Shown here: positions 1 to 9,000 of the stretch, piece by piece
How positions within the stretch are numbered: position 1 is the stretch's first letter
Layout of the letters: each line of letters starts with the position of its first letter
NCBI GenBank assembly: GCA_910580075.1
Contig: CAJTVR010000105.1
Location: 1 to 14,368, forward strand
Source of the DNA: an uncultured Eubacterium sp.
Lineage (GTDB): Bacteria; Bacillota; Clostridia; Lachnospirales; Lachnospiraceae
Length of the DNA: 14,368 nucleotides
Direction of reading: 5' to 3'
Translations under genes and position numbers: made by a program
The notes under the pieces: generated by a model
The model's database searches: none
What the model saw: only the letters and a program-made list of their open reading frames with translations
What the model was told of the DNA's origin: nothing

Positions 1-27
1 AAAAGGAAAAAGTGTCTCCGCCCGGCT
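1..27. repeat. Left-edge copy of the dispersed palindromic repeat (partial)
   Basis: The first 26-27 bases, read on the minus strand, match the core of the repeats at 5961-6001 and 14097-14136 (GCCGGGCGGAGA, then a C/T-rich ACTTTTTCC tract) with one difference, an extra C for A. The copy is cut by the window start, so only one arm is visible. Its orientation is opposite to the arm at 14097-14136. Bases 28-153, between this arm and the end of the Sel1 gene, hold no gene and no convincing terminator. Confidence 0.7.
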
Positions 28-153
28 GGTACTGGTTGAATTTTTGTATTTGTCTGTTAGTTATTTTGCAGACGTGTTTTAAAGTATGGCATTCGGACAT
101 TTATTTTGTCACAGACTGATTTTCCATCTAAAGTCTGGGTAACTTATATGTTC

Positions 154-2646
154 CTAAGATCTTGGTACATAACGGTTCATATCAAAAAGAATTTTCCGGG
201 CATCATCATTTCCCTGTGCTGCAGCCTGCTCATACAGCTTGCGGGCCTTGGGATGATTCTTTTCTACACCATTTCCCAGATAATACAGATTACCAAGTTC
301 AAACCGGGCGGTACCGTCTCCCTGAAGTGCTGCTTTTTCATACCACTCTGCTGCTTTTGTACAGTCTTTCTGTACTCCTTTGCCACGAGAATATAGATAT
401 CCCAGACGGGACTGTGCGTAAATGTTTCCCTGAAGCGCTGCTTTTTCATACCACTCCGCTGCCTTTGCATAGTCTTCGCTTACTCCTTTTCCACATTCGT
501 ACATATATCCCATATTACACTGACCATAGCTGTTTCCCTGGGCCGCTGATTTTTTGTACCATTCTATTGCCTTGGCGTCATTCTGCTCTTTCCCTGTGCC
601 ATTCCGGTACATATTTCCAACTGCATTCTGTGCAAGGCTGTCTCCCTGGAGTGCTGATTTTTCATACCACTCCGCTGCCTTCACGTAATCTTGCTCTACT
701 CCCTTGCCGTACTCGTATGAATAACCCATATTATACTGGCCAGAGCTGTTTCCCTGGGCCGCTGATTTTTCGCACCATTCCACTGCCTTCGCGTAATCCT
801 GCTCTTTCCCTGTACCATTCCGGTACATTGATCCAAGTGCATCCTGCGCATCACTATTTCCCTGTACCGCTGCCTTTTCAAACCATTCTGCTGCCTTCGT
901 GTAATCCTGTCCCACTCCCTTTCCGTGTTCGTACATATACCCCAGATTATACTGGCCAGAGCTGTTTCCCTGTACCGCTGATTTTTCATACCATTCTATT
1001 GCTTTCGTGTAGTCCTGCTCTATTCCCTTGCCGTCCCGATACATATTTCCAAGTGCGTTCTGTGCATAGCTGTCTCCCTGAGCTGCTGATATCCTGTACC
1101 ATTCCACTGCCTTCGTGCAATCCTGTCCCACTCCCTTTCCGTATTCGTACATATAGCCAAGTCTATGCTGCGCATAGCTGTCTCCCTGAAGTGCTGATTT
1201 CTCATACCATTCTGCTGCTTTTGTATAGTCTTTCTTCACTCCTATGCCGTATTCATACATATAACCTAGATTACACTGACCACCGCTATTCCCCTGGAGC
1301 GCTGATTTCTCATACCATTCTGCTGCCTTTGCATGGTCTTTCTCTACTCCTTTGCCATTCAGGTACATGCTGCCAAGTGCATTCTGCGCATTGCTGTTTC
1401 CCTGGAGTGCTGATTTCTCATACCATTCTGCTGCCTTTGCATAATCCTGCGTCACTCCTTTGCCAGTTTCATACATATAGCCAAGATTTTTCTGACCACA
1501 CCTGTCTCCCTGGAGTGCTGATTTCTCATACCACTCTACTGCCTTTGCATAATCCTGCGTCACTCCTTTGCCTTCCCGATACAGACTGCCTAGTTTCTGC
1601 TGTGCATAGCTGTCTCCCTGGAGCGCTGATTTCTCATGCCACTCTGCTGCCTTTACATAATCCTGTTTTACTCCTTTGCCGCATTCATACAGATAGCCAA
1701 GAATTTTCTGGCCAAACTTGTCTCCCTGTACTGCTGATTTCTCATACCACTCCGCTGCCTTTGCATAATCCTGTTTTACTCCTTTGCCCTCCAAATACAT
1801 ATTGCCAAGTGCATTCTGCGCACTGCTGTTTCCCTGTACTGCTGATTTCTCATACCACATCTTTGCTTTCGCATAATCCTGTACTGCCCCTTTTCCATTC
1901 TGATACATCTCTCCCAGATAGTATTCAGCATGATCATTTCCCTGCTGCCCCGATTTCTCAAACCACTCTGCTGCCTTCTTGTAATTCTGTGCGACTCCTT
2001 CACCATTCCGGTACATGGTTCCAAGTACAGACTGTGCATAGCTGTATCCCTGAAGCGCTGATTTCTCAAACCACTCTGCTGCCTTCGCATAATCCTGTAC
2101 TACCCCTTTACCATCCCGATACATCACTCCAATGTTAAACTGTCCTATTCTATTCCCCTGTTTTGCTGATTTCTCATACCATTCTGCTGCCTTCGCACAA
2201 TCCTGCGTTACTCCTTGGCCATATTCACACAGATATCCCAGTTTTCTCTGTGCAAAACTGTTTCCCTGTACTGCTGACTTCTCATACCATTCCACCGCTT
2301 TCGTATAATTCTGCTCTACTCCTATGCCATCTGAATACATATTTCCAAGCATTTTCTGAGCATCGCTGTTCCCCTTAAGCGCAGCTTTCTCATACCACTC
2401 TGCCGCCTTTACATAATCCTGTGCTGCTCCCTCTCCATAATAATAAGCATCCCCCTGCTTTTTCTGGCTCTTCCCGCTCTCTATCTCTTCTCTTTTGCGG
2501 TCTTCTTCCCGTACATAACTTGTCAGAGCATCTGTCCAGGCATGGTCCAGCTTTACAATATAACAAAAACGGTCTTTTTTTAAATCTGCCCCACAGCTTC
2601 CACAGCAGATTCCATTCAGTTCTTTTCCGCAATTCAAACACTTCAT
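154..2646 (-). CDS. Zinc-ribbon protein with about 21 Sel1-like (SLR) repeats
   Basis: About 830 residues. The N-terminus is a zinc ribbon with C3-x2-C6 and C14-x2-C17. A charged helical stretch follows, and then about 21 Sel1-like repeats of 36 residues (consensus LGxMYxxGKGVxQDYxKAAEWYEKSAxQG) run almost to the C-terminus. Sel1 repeats form alpha-alpha superhelices like TPRs and usually act as protein-binding scaffolds. There is no signal peptide or membrane segment, so the protein is probably cytoplasmic. The frame stays open to a TTG at 2673 that overlaps the upstream gene, but that codon has no ribosome binding site. I prefer the ATG at 2646, which puts the zinc ribbon at the very N-terminus as in the neighbouring gene; its GGCAGG site is only moderate and rather far away. 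It is the last gene of the five-gene block. I infer an adaptor or substrate-binding scaffold for the Hsp70/AAA partners. The family call is secure; the role is inferred. Confidence 0.93.
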   Translation of the reverse strand: MKCLNCGKELNGICCGSCGADLKKDRFCYIVKLDHAWTDALTSYVREEDRKREEIESGKSQKKQGDAYYYGEGAAQDYVKAAEWYEKAALKGNSDAQKMLGNMYSDGIGVEQNYTKAVEWYEKSAVQGNSFAQRKLGYLCEYGQGVTQDCAKAAEWYEKSAKQGNRIGQFNIGVMYRDGKGVVQDYAKAAEWFEKSALQGYSYAQSVLGTMYRNGEGVAQNYKKAAEWFEKSGQQGNDHAEYYLGEMYQNGKGAVQDYAKAKMWYEKSAVQGNSSAQNALGNMYLEGKGVKQDYAKAAEWYEKSAVQGDKFGQKILGYLYECGKGVKQDYVKAAEWHEKSALQGDSYAQQKLGSLYREGKGVTQDYAKAVEWYEKSALQGDRCGQKNLGYMYETGKGVTQDYAKAAEWYEKSALQGNSNAQNALGSMYLNGKGVEKDHAKAAEWYEKSALQGNSGGQCNLGYMYEYGIGVKKDYTKAAEWYEKSALQGDSYAQHRLGYMYEYGKGVGQDCTKAVEWYRISAAQGDSYAQNALGNMYRDGKGIEQDYTKAIEWYEKSAVQGNSSGQYNLGYMYEHGKGVGQDYTKAAEWFEKAAVQGNSDAQDALGSMYRNGTGKEQDYAKAVEWCEKSAAQGNSSGQYNMGYSYEYGKGVEQDYVKAAEWYEKSALQGDSLAQNAVGNMYRNGTGKEQNDAKAIEWYKKSAAQGNSYGQCNMGYMYECGKGVSEDYAKAAEWYEKAALQGNIYAQSRLGYLYSRGKGVQKDCTKAAEWYEKAALQGDGTARFELGNLYYLGNGVEKNHPKARKLYEQAAAQGNDDARKILFDMNRYVPRS
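190..2460 (-). repeat. Tandem 108-bp coding repeats (Sel1 units)
   Basis: The Sel1 array is visible in DNA as about 21 near-tandem 108-bp units, each with a recognisable block encoding EWYEKSA-QG. Many units alternate between two subtypes: one starting AQNALGxMYR/L, the other GQxNLGYMYE. This gives a 216-bp higher-order period, clearest in the units near the C-terminal half. Such an array is prone to unequal recombination, so copy number may vary between strains. Confidence 0.9.
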
Positions 2647-2665
2647 CCCTGTTTTTACCTGCCTT

Positions 2666-3181
2666 TTATTCAAAATTTAACATAAGCTTTGCACTTTTCT
2701 CATATTTTTGTTCACTGCCCAGGAAAATCACCAGCTGCAGCCGTTCTGTAATTTCCAGACCAATCCGCCAGAACCCGTCACACTCTGCCGGAATAATTTC
2801 GCATTTCAGCTTCTTTTCCCTGCCGTTAAACCGGTATGCCAGCTCCATAATTACAGCCTTTCTGCCATTCTCCGGAGGCTGTCTGAACCTGCTGTCTGCC
2901 CAGAAAACTGTACCGTCACACTGGCTGGCATTGGCGAGTATACAGACATTTTCATTAACCAGGCTGAATTCTGATTCCTTTTCTATCCATCCGTACTCAT
3001 AAGCTGTTACGCTGAAATCCGTAAGCTGGCTGAGCAATTCCCTGCGCCACTTCTCTGCCTCCTCTGCCGTTTCCTGTTCTGCCGCCTGGTCTAAGGCAGC
3101 TATATTCATAAAACCGCAGTACCCGCAAAACTGGCTTTCTATGCTGTTTCTGCAGCATGCGCATTTTTTTTCATTATCCAT
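2666..3181 (-). CDS. Small zinc-ribbon protein of unknown function
   Basis: About 171 residues. An N-terminal zinc ribbon (C7-x2-C10 and C19-x2-C22) is followed by a short acidic helix (residues about 30-50). The rest (about 55-171) is rich in predicted beta strands with aromatic residues, suggesting a small beta-sandwich; I do not recognise a family. A GTG at 3184 is in frame, but AGAGGAG sits six bases before the ATG at 3181, which is the better start. The gene begins about 13 bases after the coiled-coil gene ends. Its end is about 20 bases from the preferred start of the Sel1 gene, so it is almost certainly in the same operon. The shared N-terminal zinc ribbon suggests the two proteins bind a common partner or have related origin. 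Confidence 0.85.
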   Translation of the reverse strand: MDNEKKCACCRNSIESQFCGYCGFMNIAALDQAAEQETAEEAEKWRRELLSQLTDFSVTAYEYGWIEKESEFSLVNENVCILANASQCDGTVFWADSRFRQPPENGRKAVIMELAYRFNGREKKLKCEIIPAECDGFWRIGLEITERLQLVIFLGSEQKYEKSAKLMLNFE

Positions 3182-3194
3182 CACTGACTCCTCT

Positions 3195-4232
3195 TTATAT
3201 GTCTGCTGTCATCCGGCCCATACACTCTGCCATCCTCTTTAATTCTTCCTGGTAAACGGCCAGCAGTCCCTCTATCCGCCCCTGTATTGTATCCAGCCAT
3301 TTTTGAAATGTATCCAGGCTGTCTATCTGATCTGGAAATAACGCAAAATCCGGATAGTCGTCCGCGGCCGGTATCATGCCTTTTTTTGCCTGGCAGTACA
3401 GATGCTCTTTGATATATCCTTCATTGAAAATGCTGTTTACTGCTGTGTATATCTGAAAACATCTTGCCGCATATTCTTCGCTGTTTTGAAACATCTGCAC
3501 TCTGCGTGCTTTACATTCCCTTACCCAGGCTTCATATTCTTTTTTCTTATTTTCGTAATCCTGCACGGCCTTTTCCAGATCCTTATTCTGCTCCAGCAAT
3601 CTGCTGTATTCCAGTTCCTTTTTCGCTTTTTCCTTTTCTGCATTTTGAGCTGCTTCTAATTCCTGTGTAATCTTTTTGCTGTACACATCTGCCTGATGCT
3701 TAACTTCAGCATAATGCCTGTTACATTTTTCTAATTCTGCCTCAAGCTCATCCCGCTTTTTTTCAATACCGGGAAGGGCCGTTTCTTTCAATTTTTTAAT
3801 ATCTTCTTCCAGGGACTTACATTCTTTTTCTATTTTCCTTCCGGCATCTTTTTGCCGTTCGAGTTCTTTCTTTTGACCGGATAACACGGTTTTCTGGTTC
3901 TGCAGTGTTTTGATCTCCCGTTTTTTTTCTGCTAAATCAGCGTGCAGCTGGTTCATCTGTGAAAATACCGCCTGCAGCTCGGCCGCATCATCCTGCCCGT
4001 TTATCGTTTCCTGATTCTGTCCTGTCACAGACAGCAGCATTTCGCTCAGTGCATATGCACAGATAATGAGTTCTTCCTGGCTGCCCTGGTCCATCTGTGA
4101 AATATGTCCGACCCCGTTATGCACAAACGTCTCTCTGACAAAACGGGTAATGGCATCCAGCATCTGCGCCGTCGTAATATTTGTCATTCCTTCCAGTCTT
4201 GCAATGCTTTTACGGGTACGCTCCAGACTCAT
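3195..4232 (-). CDS. Long coiled-coil protein of unknown function
   Basis: 345 residues. Residues 1-80 form a helical N-terminal domain. Residues about 84-235 are a nearly continuous heptad-rich coiled coil full of E, K, Q and L. Residues about 240-345 form a C-terminal helical domain (YAARCFQIYTAVNSIFNEGY and onward). No signal peptide or membrane segment is visible. The start ATG overlaps the Hsp70 stop in an ATGA, with GGAGGAGAGGC just upstream, so translation is probably coupled to Hsp70. This points to a partner of the Hsp70, such as a nucleotide-exchange or tethering factor, but I see no GrpE signature: the C-terminal part is helical, not the beta domain of GrpE. The gene is real; the role is open. 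Confidence 0.88.
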   Translation of the reverse strand: MSLERTRKSIARLEGMTNITTAQMLDAITRFVRETFVHNGVGHISQMDQGSQEELIICAYALSEMLLSVTGQNQETINGQDDAAELQAVFSQMNQLHADLAEKKREIKTLQNQKTVLSGQKKELERQKDAGRKIEKECKSLEEDIKKLKETALPGIEKKRDELEAELEKCNRHYAEVKHQADVYSKKITQELEAAQNAEKEKAKKELEYSRLLEQNKDLEKAVQDYENKKKEYEAWVRECKARRVQMFQNSEEYAARCFQIYTAVNSIFNEGYIKEHLYCQAKKGMIPAADDYPDFALFPDQIDSLDTFQKWLDTIQGRIEGLLAVYQEELKRMAECMGRMTADI

Positions 4233-5911
4233 GCCTCTCCTCCTATCACCATCAGATTGCCCATCATATTGTAAATATCATCCAGTACAACTGTTACTTC
4301 ATCTTCCACCACATCGGGATGCCGGTGGTTTGGAACCACCCACTTATGCAGTGTAATGACCATCGACTGATCCAGGGAATAACCGAATTTATAAATTTTA
4401 TCCTTCTCCAGCCTTAATTTTTCCTGATACTGGGGCAGCGGCTCCCTGGCTATGGCATATGCCGGGTCTTCTTCAAAATTAAACACAATAAGCGGTATTG
4501 AATTTCCCCGGAACAAAAGCTCCCTGCCATCGGCACCGGTAAACATCTTCACATTTCCATAGTCAATATCGTCTCCTTTTTTAATGGCATACCAAGGCTC
4601 ATCCTGATCTAAGCGTGACGCAAATCCAAGCGAATACGGGGCAGCCGATTTAAACTCAACCACATCATTTGCAATCAGTGCCGCACCATATGCAATCGCC
4701 TTTTCACATTCGCGGCGGTCAGTGATGATATTTTGAAATCTTTTATCTTCCGCAATGTCCTGAAACTTGTCCCGGATCTGTCTTTCTGTCAGGTAAAAGT
4801 TGCAAAACCCGCCTGCCAGCGCAATTTTGAAATTATCTTCTTCGCCCTCCCCTGTATAGTCAATCCCCTTCTGGTCCATATACCGGATGATTTTATCCAG
4901 CTTTTCATCTAAAAGATCCCGGATCACCTGATTATAAGCTTTCGCAATCATCCCATATGTCACTTCACAGTCATCATACCTGAACTCGACCTCATCAAAA
5001 ACATCCATAATGGTTTCCGGATCTGCCAGCATATTTCTCTGAAACTTACGTTTGATATCATCCACACGGTCCATCAGCTCCTGTTCAATGTACTGGACAC
5101 ACTGGCTGAACTTTGGGTCTGATATAAATTCTGCTTCCTCAAGTCCCTTCTCTTTCAGCGCCGTTTTGACGATTTCTTCCATAAAAGCCATTCCCGCCCG
5201 GCCTGCTCTGCCCTGTGTATTCCAGCCGGCTCCGGCTCTTTCGATTACCTTTACATCACCCGACGTCCCGTTTCTTGTTACGTCACAAAGTGCAATATCC
5301 AGTGTGCCTCCGCCATAATCTATAATTAAAATTCTGCCCTCATAATGCTCTCCCGTATTCTCAAAATAGTTCTGTACAAAATAAGCACATGCGGCAGCTG
5401 GTTCACTCACAATCTCCACTTCATTTACACAGCCGGTACTTTGTATGATTTCTTTTAAGGCTGTCCTGCAGTCAATGGTGCGGGTACTTGCAAACCATAT
5501 TTCCGGCACACCCACAACCAGTTTATCAATGAGATTCTGCTCACTGTCAGACGCTATCCTGTATTTTGTAAGCAGATCATTCATATATTCACTTATGATC
5601 CGTCTCGGCGTATAGGTTTCATCATAATGCCTCTGATTTAAAAGTTCTGCGTCTGTTTCTGCAAGCATCATTTTAAACCCTGTATAAGCGGTCGTTCCCT
5701 TTTTGCCGGCTTTCCTGCGTGCTGAAGTGCCAAAATGAAGCTTTCCTTCTCTATCCTTAAGTACCATCGAATCCTGTATTTCAGCTCCTTCACCGCCTTC
5801 CCGCAATGCACACGCTTCTGCCTGTACACGGCCGTCCTCTCCCTTTTTCAGCCGCGACAGCACCGAATAGGTCGTCCCAAAATCCAGGCCGATTTTCGTT
5901 TTTTCTGTCAT
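4229..5911 (-). CDS. Divergent Hsp70-family (DnaK-like) ATPase
   Basis: About 560 residues. The nucleotide-binding domain is complete in its hallmarks: phosphate-1 IGLDFGTT at 7-14, the EPAAAC connect segment near 172, phosphate-2 IDYGGGTLD near 199, and the adenosine motif ALAGGF near 364. It should bind and hydrolyse ATP like actin-fold Hsp70s. The remaining roughly 160 residues are much shorter than the substrate-binding domain plus lid of DnaK (about 230-250) and lack a clear lid, so this is an Hsp70-like protein rather than the housekeeping DnaK. Two ATGs occur in a row; AAGGGGG is two bases from the first and five from the second, so I start at 5911. It follows the AAA-protease gene after a palindromic spacer and overlaps the coiled-coil gene by four bases. 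No dnaJ or grpE is nearby. It is probably the core ATPase of the system. Confidence 0.93.
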   Translation of the reverse strand: MTEKTKIGLDFGTTYSVLSRLKKGEDGRVQAEACALREGGEGAEIQDSMVLKDREGKLHFGTSARRKAGKKGTTAYTGFKMMLAETDAELLNQRHYDETYTPRRIISEYMNDLLTKYRIASDSEQNLIDKLVVGVPEIWFASTRTIDCRTALKEIIQSTGCVNEVEIVSEPAAACAYFVQNYFENTGEHYEGRILIIDYGGGTLDIALCDVTRNGTSGDVKVIERAGAGWNTQGRAGRAGMAFMEEIVKTALKEKGLEEAEFISDPKFSQCVQYIEQELMDRVDDIKRKFQRNMLADPETIMDVFDEVEFRYDDCEVTYGMIAKAYNQVIRDLLDEKLDKIIRYMDQKGIDYTGEGEEDNFKIALAGGFCNFYLTERQIRDKFQDIAEDKRFQNIITDRRECEKAIAYGAALIANDVVEFKSAAPYSLGFASRLDQDEPWYAIKKGDDIDYGNVKMFTGADGRELLFRGNSIPLIVFNFEEDPAYAIAREPLPQYQEKLRLEKDKIYKFGYSLDQSMVITLHKWVVPNHRHPDVVEDEVTVVLDDIYNMMGNLMVIGGEA

Positions 5912-5926
5912 CATGTCCCCCTTGCT

Positions 5927-6082
5927 CTGCCTTTAGGCAGACAGTTATATGTATTGGATTCCCGGACGCCTGGGCGGAGAAACTTTTTCCTTTTTCTGTT
6001 CGGAGGCGGAACAAAAAAAGGAAAAAATGTCTCTTCCCAGCGTTCGGACAGCCTATACATTTTCTGCGTCTGCCAAAAGCAG
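5927..6082. repeat. 156-bp imperfect palindrome between the AAA-protease and Hsp70 genes
   Basis: The whole spacer between these two genes is an inverted repeat. The inner stem pairs 5977-6001 with 6009-6033 (22 of 25 matches) around a 7-base loop. The outer arms run CTGCCTTTAGGCAGAC (left) against GTCTGCCAAAAGCAG (right), with weaker matching between. The left arm, at 5961-6001, is nearly identical to 14097-14136. The palindrome begins a few bases after the AAA-protease stop codon. In RNA it would form a long hairpin that could lower read-through, protect mRNA ends, or both. It lacks the U-run after the stem of a normal intrinsic terminator. Its repetition elsewhere in the window favours a mobile palindromic element. 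Confidence 0.8.
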
Positions 6083-6086
6083 GATA

Positions 6087-9000
6087 TTATGTTACAAGTT
6101 CTTCCCAGAAATAATATGCCGGACACATCAGGTTAATTTCCTCAGTTTTTCCTGGTGAAAAACTCCCGTCCACAGAGCTGCACAATATACCGATCACAAG
6201 CCCGTCTGCCATGGCAATCACAGGGCTTCCGGAATTTCCTGACTTTGCCTCGCTGTTAAGCAGATATCTTACAGACTGCGCTCTGCTTCTATGTTCGCCT
6301 GATGCAGCAATGTTTCCCTGAAAAGTGGTCAGTCCCTGTGACATAAGCGCTCCAAATGGATATCCGCTTAACAAAAACCGTTCGCCCTTTTTTATTTCAC
6401 GCTCTTTTCTTGCAAGCGGAAGATAAGGGAAATTGCATCCTTCCAGTTTTAAGACAGCCAGATCCAGGTCTTCCCTGGCATTTACCAGCACACAATTATG
6501 TATGCTGTCGTCGCCTCCTGCTCTTCCCCGGATTCTGACTCTTGCTTTTATTTCCTGTGCATCTCTCACCACATGACAGCAGGTAAGTGCATAACCATCC
6601 GGATGTATCAAAAATGCAGTTCCCTGTCCGTTCTCAGTTGTAATATATAAAACAGAACTGTCTGTTTCTTTTTGCAGTTCATCACTTTCTTTGGCTGCAA
6701 GCGGATAAGGCAGCGGTATTTTTTCCATCTGCGCTTTTTGAATGCTTTGGGGCCGGAAGATCTGCTGTTCTCCCTTAGGGCCTAAAATGTCCGCAAAAGC
6801 TCTGGCCACATCCTGGCGGATATATCTTTGATCTGTCTCATTCCGTTTTAACCGTTTCCGTTCCAGCATCGGCAATAGCTCATCTTTTATATAGCCGGCA
6901 TTGCCAAAAGAATTTTCTGCATCCTGCTGATGCTTTTGAATAACTATTTTTACAAGTTCTTTCGCGTCCTCTTCCATTACCCTGCCCCGGCGTTTTAAAT
7001 GGTCTTCTAAAATCAGCAGCAGTGTTTCCACAGAATAATTTCTAAATACCAGCCAGTTTGGAAATCTGCGTTTTGCCACTGCATCAGCGCTTAAAATCCT
7101 GAATGTCCCTTCCTGGTGTCCTGCCAGAATAATGCACAGATCTTCCTGATATTCATCTGTAACTGCAGCAAGCATGCCCATTACTTCCCTTGCAGTATTT
7201 CCTCCATAGCAGATATCGTCAAACCTCTGGAACTCGTCGATCATCAGTACCCCGCCGGCAGCGCGCTGTGCCGACTCACGGATTTTCGCTGCAGTTTTTA
7301 CGCCGGTACCGTTTATATCTGCAGCAGATATATATTCAAACCGGTGGAAAGGCAGTGCGCCTGCTGCCTTCATATAGCGGGCCGCCAGCCTTGCGGCCGC
7401 AGTCTTTCCTGTGCCTGGATTTCCAAGAAATACCATATTCATATACGGCATCTGATCTGCCGGCTTTCCGGCTTTCTGATCTGCCTGGATACGGGTTCTT
7501 TCCTCTGACCAGACTCTGGCAGTCTCCTGTATCTGCGTAAAAATCTCCTGCATCTCTTTCCCTGCAAACTGCCCGGCCTTTGCAAGAATCTCCTGCAGTT
7601 CATTCTCATTCTTATATCTTTCACAATAATTGTGATACACCCTTTCGATCTGAAGGGAATGCAGCTGGTCTGTGTATCCGATTCTTACAGAAGAAAGCTG
7701 CCCGGCTTTTTTTACAAGTTCCTGTATGACAGTTTCTTTATCAAGCTGCCGGTTTAATTCACCGATCACATTTCCCGTGATTTTTTTTAATGTCCGGTAA
7801 GTCTGGTCTGTATATTTATTCATCATATAATCACGCAGGGATTCCGCCAGCGCATACACTTTTGCTGAACCTATTCCAGCCAGTTTTTTGTTTCCCTCAA
7901 TGAGAATTTTGCGAAACAGCAGATTTGCAAATTCATCCGTCCCATATTCATCCGCAATCACAAGCCGGCCGCATTTTACCAGCATATCTGCTGCCGCGCT
8001 CTGTTTATCATACGCAGTAAACGGCCCTGTCTCATCCAGCACCTGTCCTGCCCAGTCATGCAGCTGTATCTGTTTTCCTGTAAAACAGCCGCATAAACTG
8101 CTCCTGCCTGTCATCGTAAGCAGAAGTATATTATCAGTCCCGTTATATTTCACTATGCTGCTAAATGTATCAATGACAGCATCTGTACAGTAGCCGTCTT
8201 TGCCAAAAATTCCCAGCGGCATCACAGCTGCTGTTTTATGCTCCTTATCATCCAGCGCTGTTTTGACTGCAGATGCAAATTTCATTCTGTCATTTTCATC
8301 CATAGAAAACCGGCATATTTTTCTTCTGCCGTACATCCTTGTGCTGTTATGGTTCATGCTGTTTTCAGCCAGAAGTTCATTCTGATCCTGCCTGGTGCTG
8401 TTTTTGACTGCAGATGCTGTCTTTACATTCCGGCTGGCAGTTATTTGTGCAAATGCCATTTCAGACGGACCGTCATATGTATAAACGGCACACCCTGTTC
8501 CTTCTGTCTCCACAAAATACACATATTCAAAACGGCTGTTTTTTAATAAGCGGTATAGATAGACATCCGCCGTCACCAGTTCCAGAGAATTCAGCGCAAA
8601 ATAGTCATTGGGCCTTATAAAATAATGCACAGACGAAACGGATGTAAAAATATCTGTTACCTCCGTCTGTATCCGCCCGGCCGCATACGGCAGCGTAAGT
8701 GCACATTCTTCCTTTAATACTGTTTTTTTCATCCCGTCAGCCAGCTTATTTTTATCTGTATCTGCTGTTTTCGTATCCGCCAGACTCTCATGATCTGCAT
8801 TTTCTGCTGTTTTCGTATCTGCCAGACTCTCATGATCTGCATTTTCTTTTTTTATATTATTTGAAACAGGCGGCTGCTTTCCAGTCTTTTTATTCTGATT
8901 ATGATTCCGTTTCGTTCCGGCTTTTTCTTTTATCTGCGTCCGTTCGTCTGCACGTCTTATAATTTCGTATGATTTTTGTATCACATATGGCAGATGACTG

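Noticed and set aside
112..137. Terminator for the five-gene block
   Set aside because: CAGACT/AGTCTG gives only a 6-base stem with a 14-base loop, and no T-run follows on the minus strand.
162..2138. 658-codon open frame on the plus strand
   Set aside because: It lies exactly antisense to the Sel1 repeats and repeats with the same 108-bp period. Its openness follows from the repeat composition, it has no ribosome binding site, and its composition (H, L, P, S rich) is that of a shadow frame.
3195..4232. GrpE homologue next to Hsp70
   Set aside because: The coiled coil is much longer than in GrpE, and the C-terminal part is helical rather than the GrpE beta domain.
4229..5911. Housekeeping dnaK
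   Set aside because: The C-terminus is too short and divergent, there is no grpE, dnaJ or hrcA nearby, and no CIRCE-type operator (long TTAGCACTC inverted repeat) was seen.
5735..6136. Plus-strand frames across the internal palindrome
   Set aside because: They overlap the start of the Hsp70 gene and the repeat; peptide similarity to the frame at 14062-14313 comes only from the shared repeat DNA.
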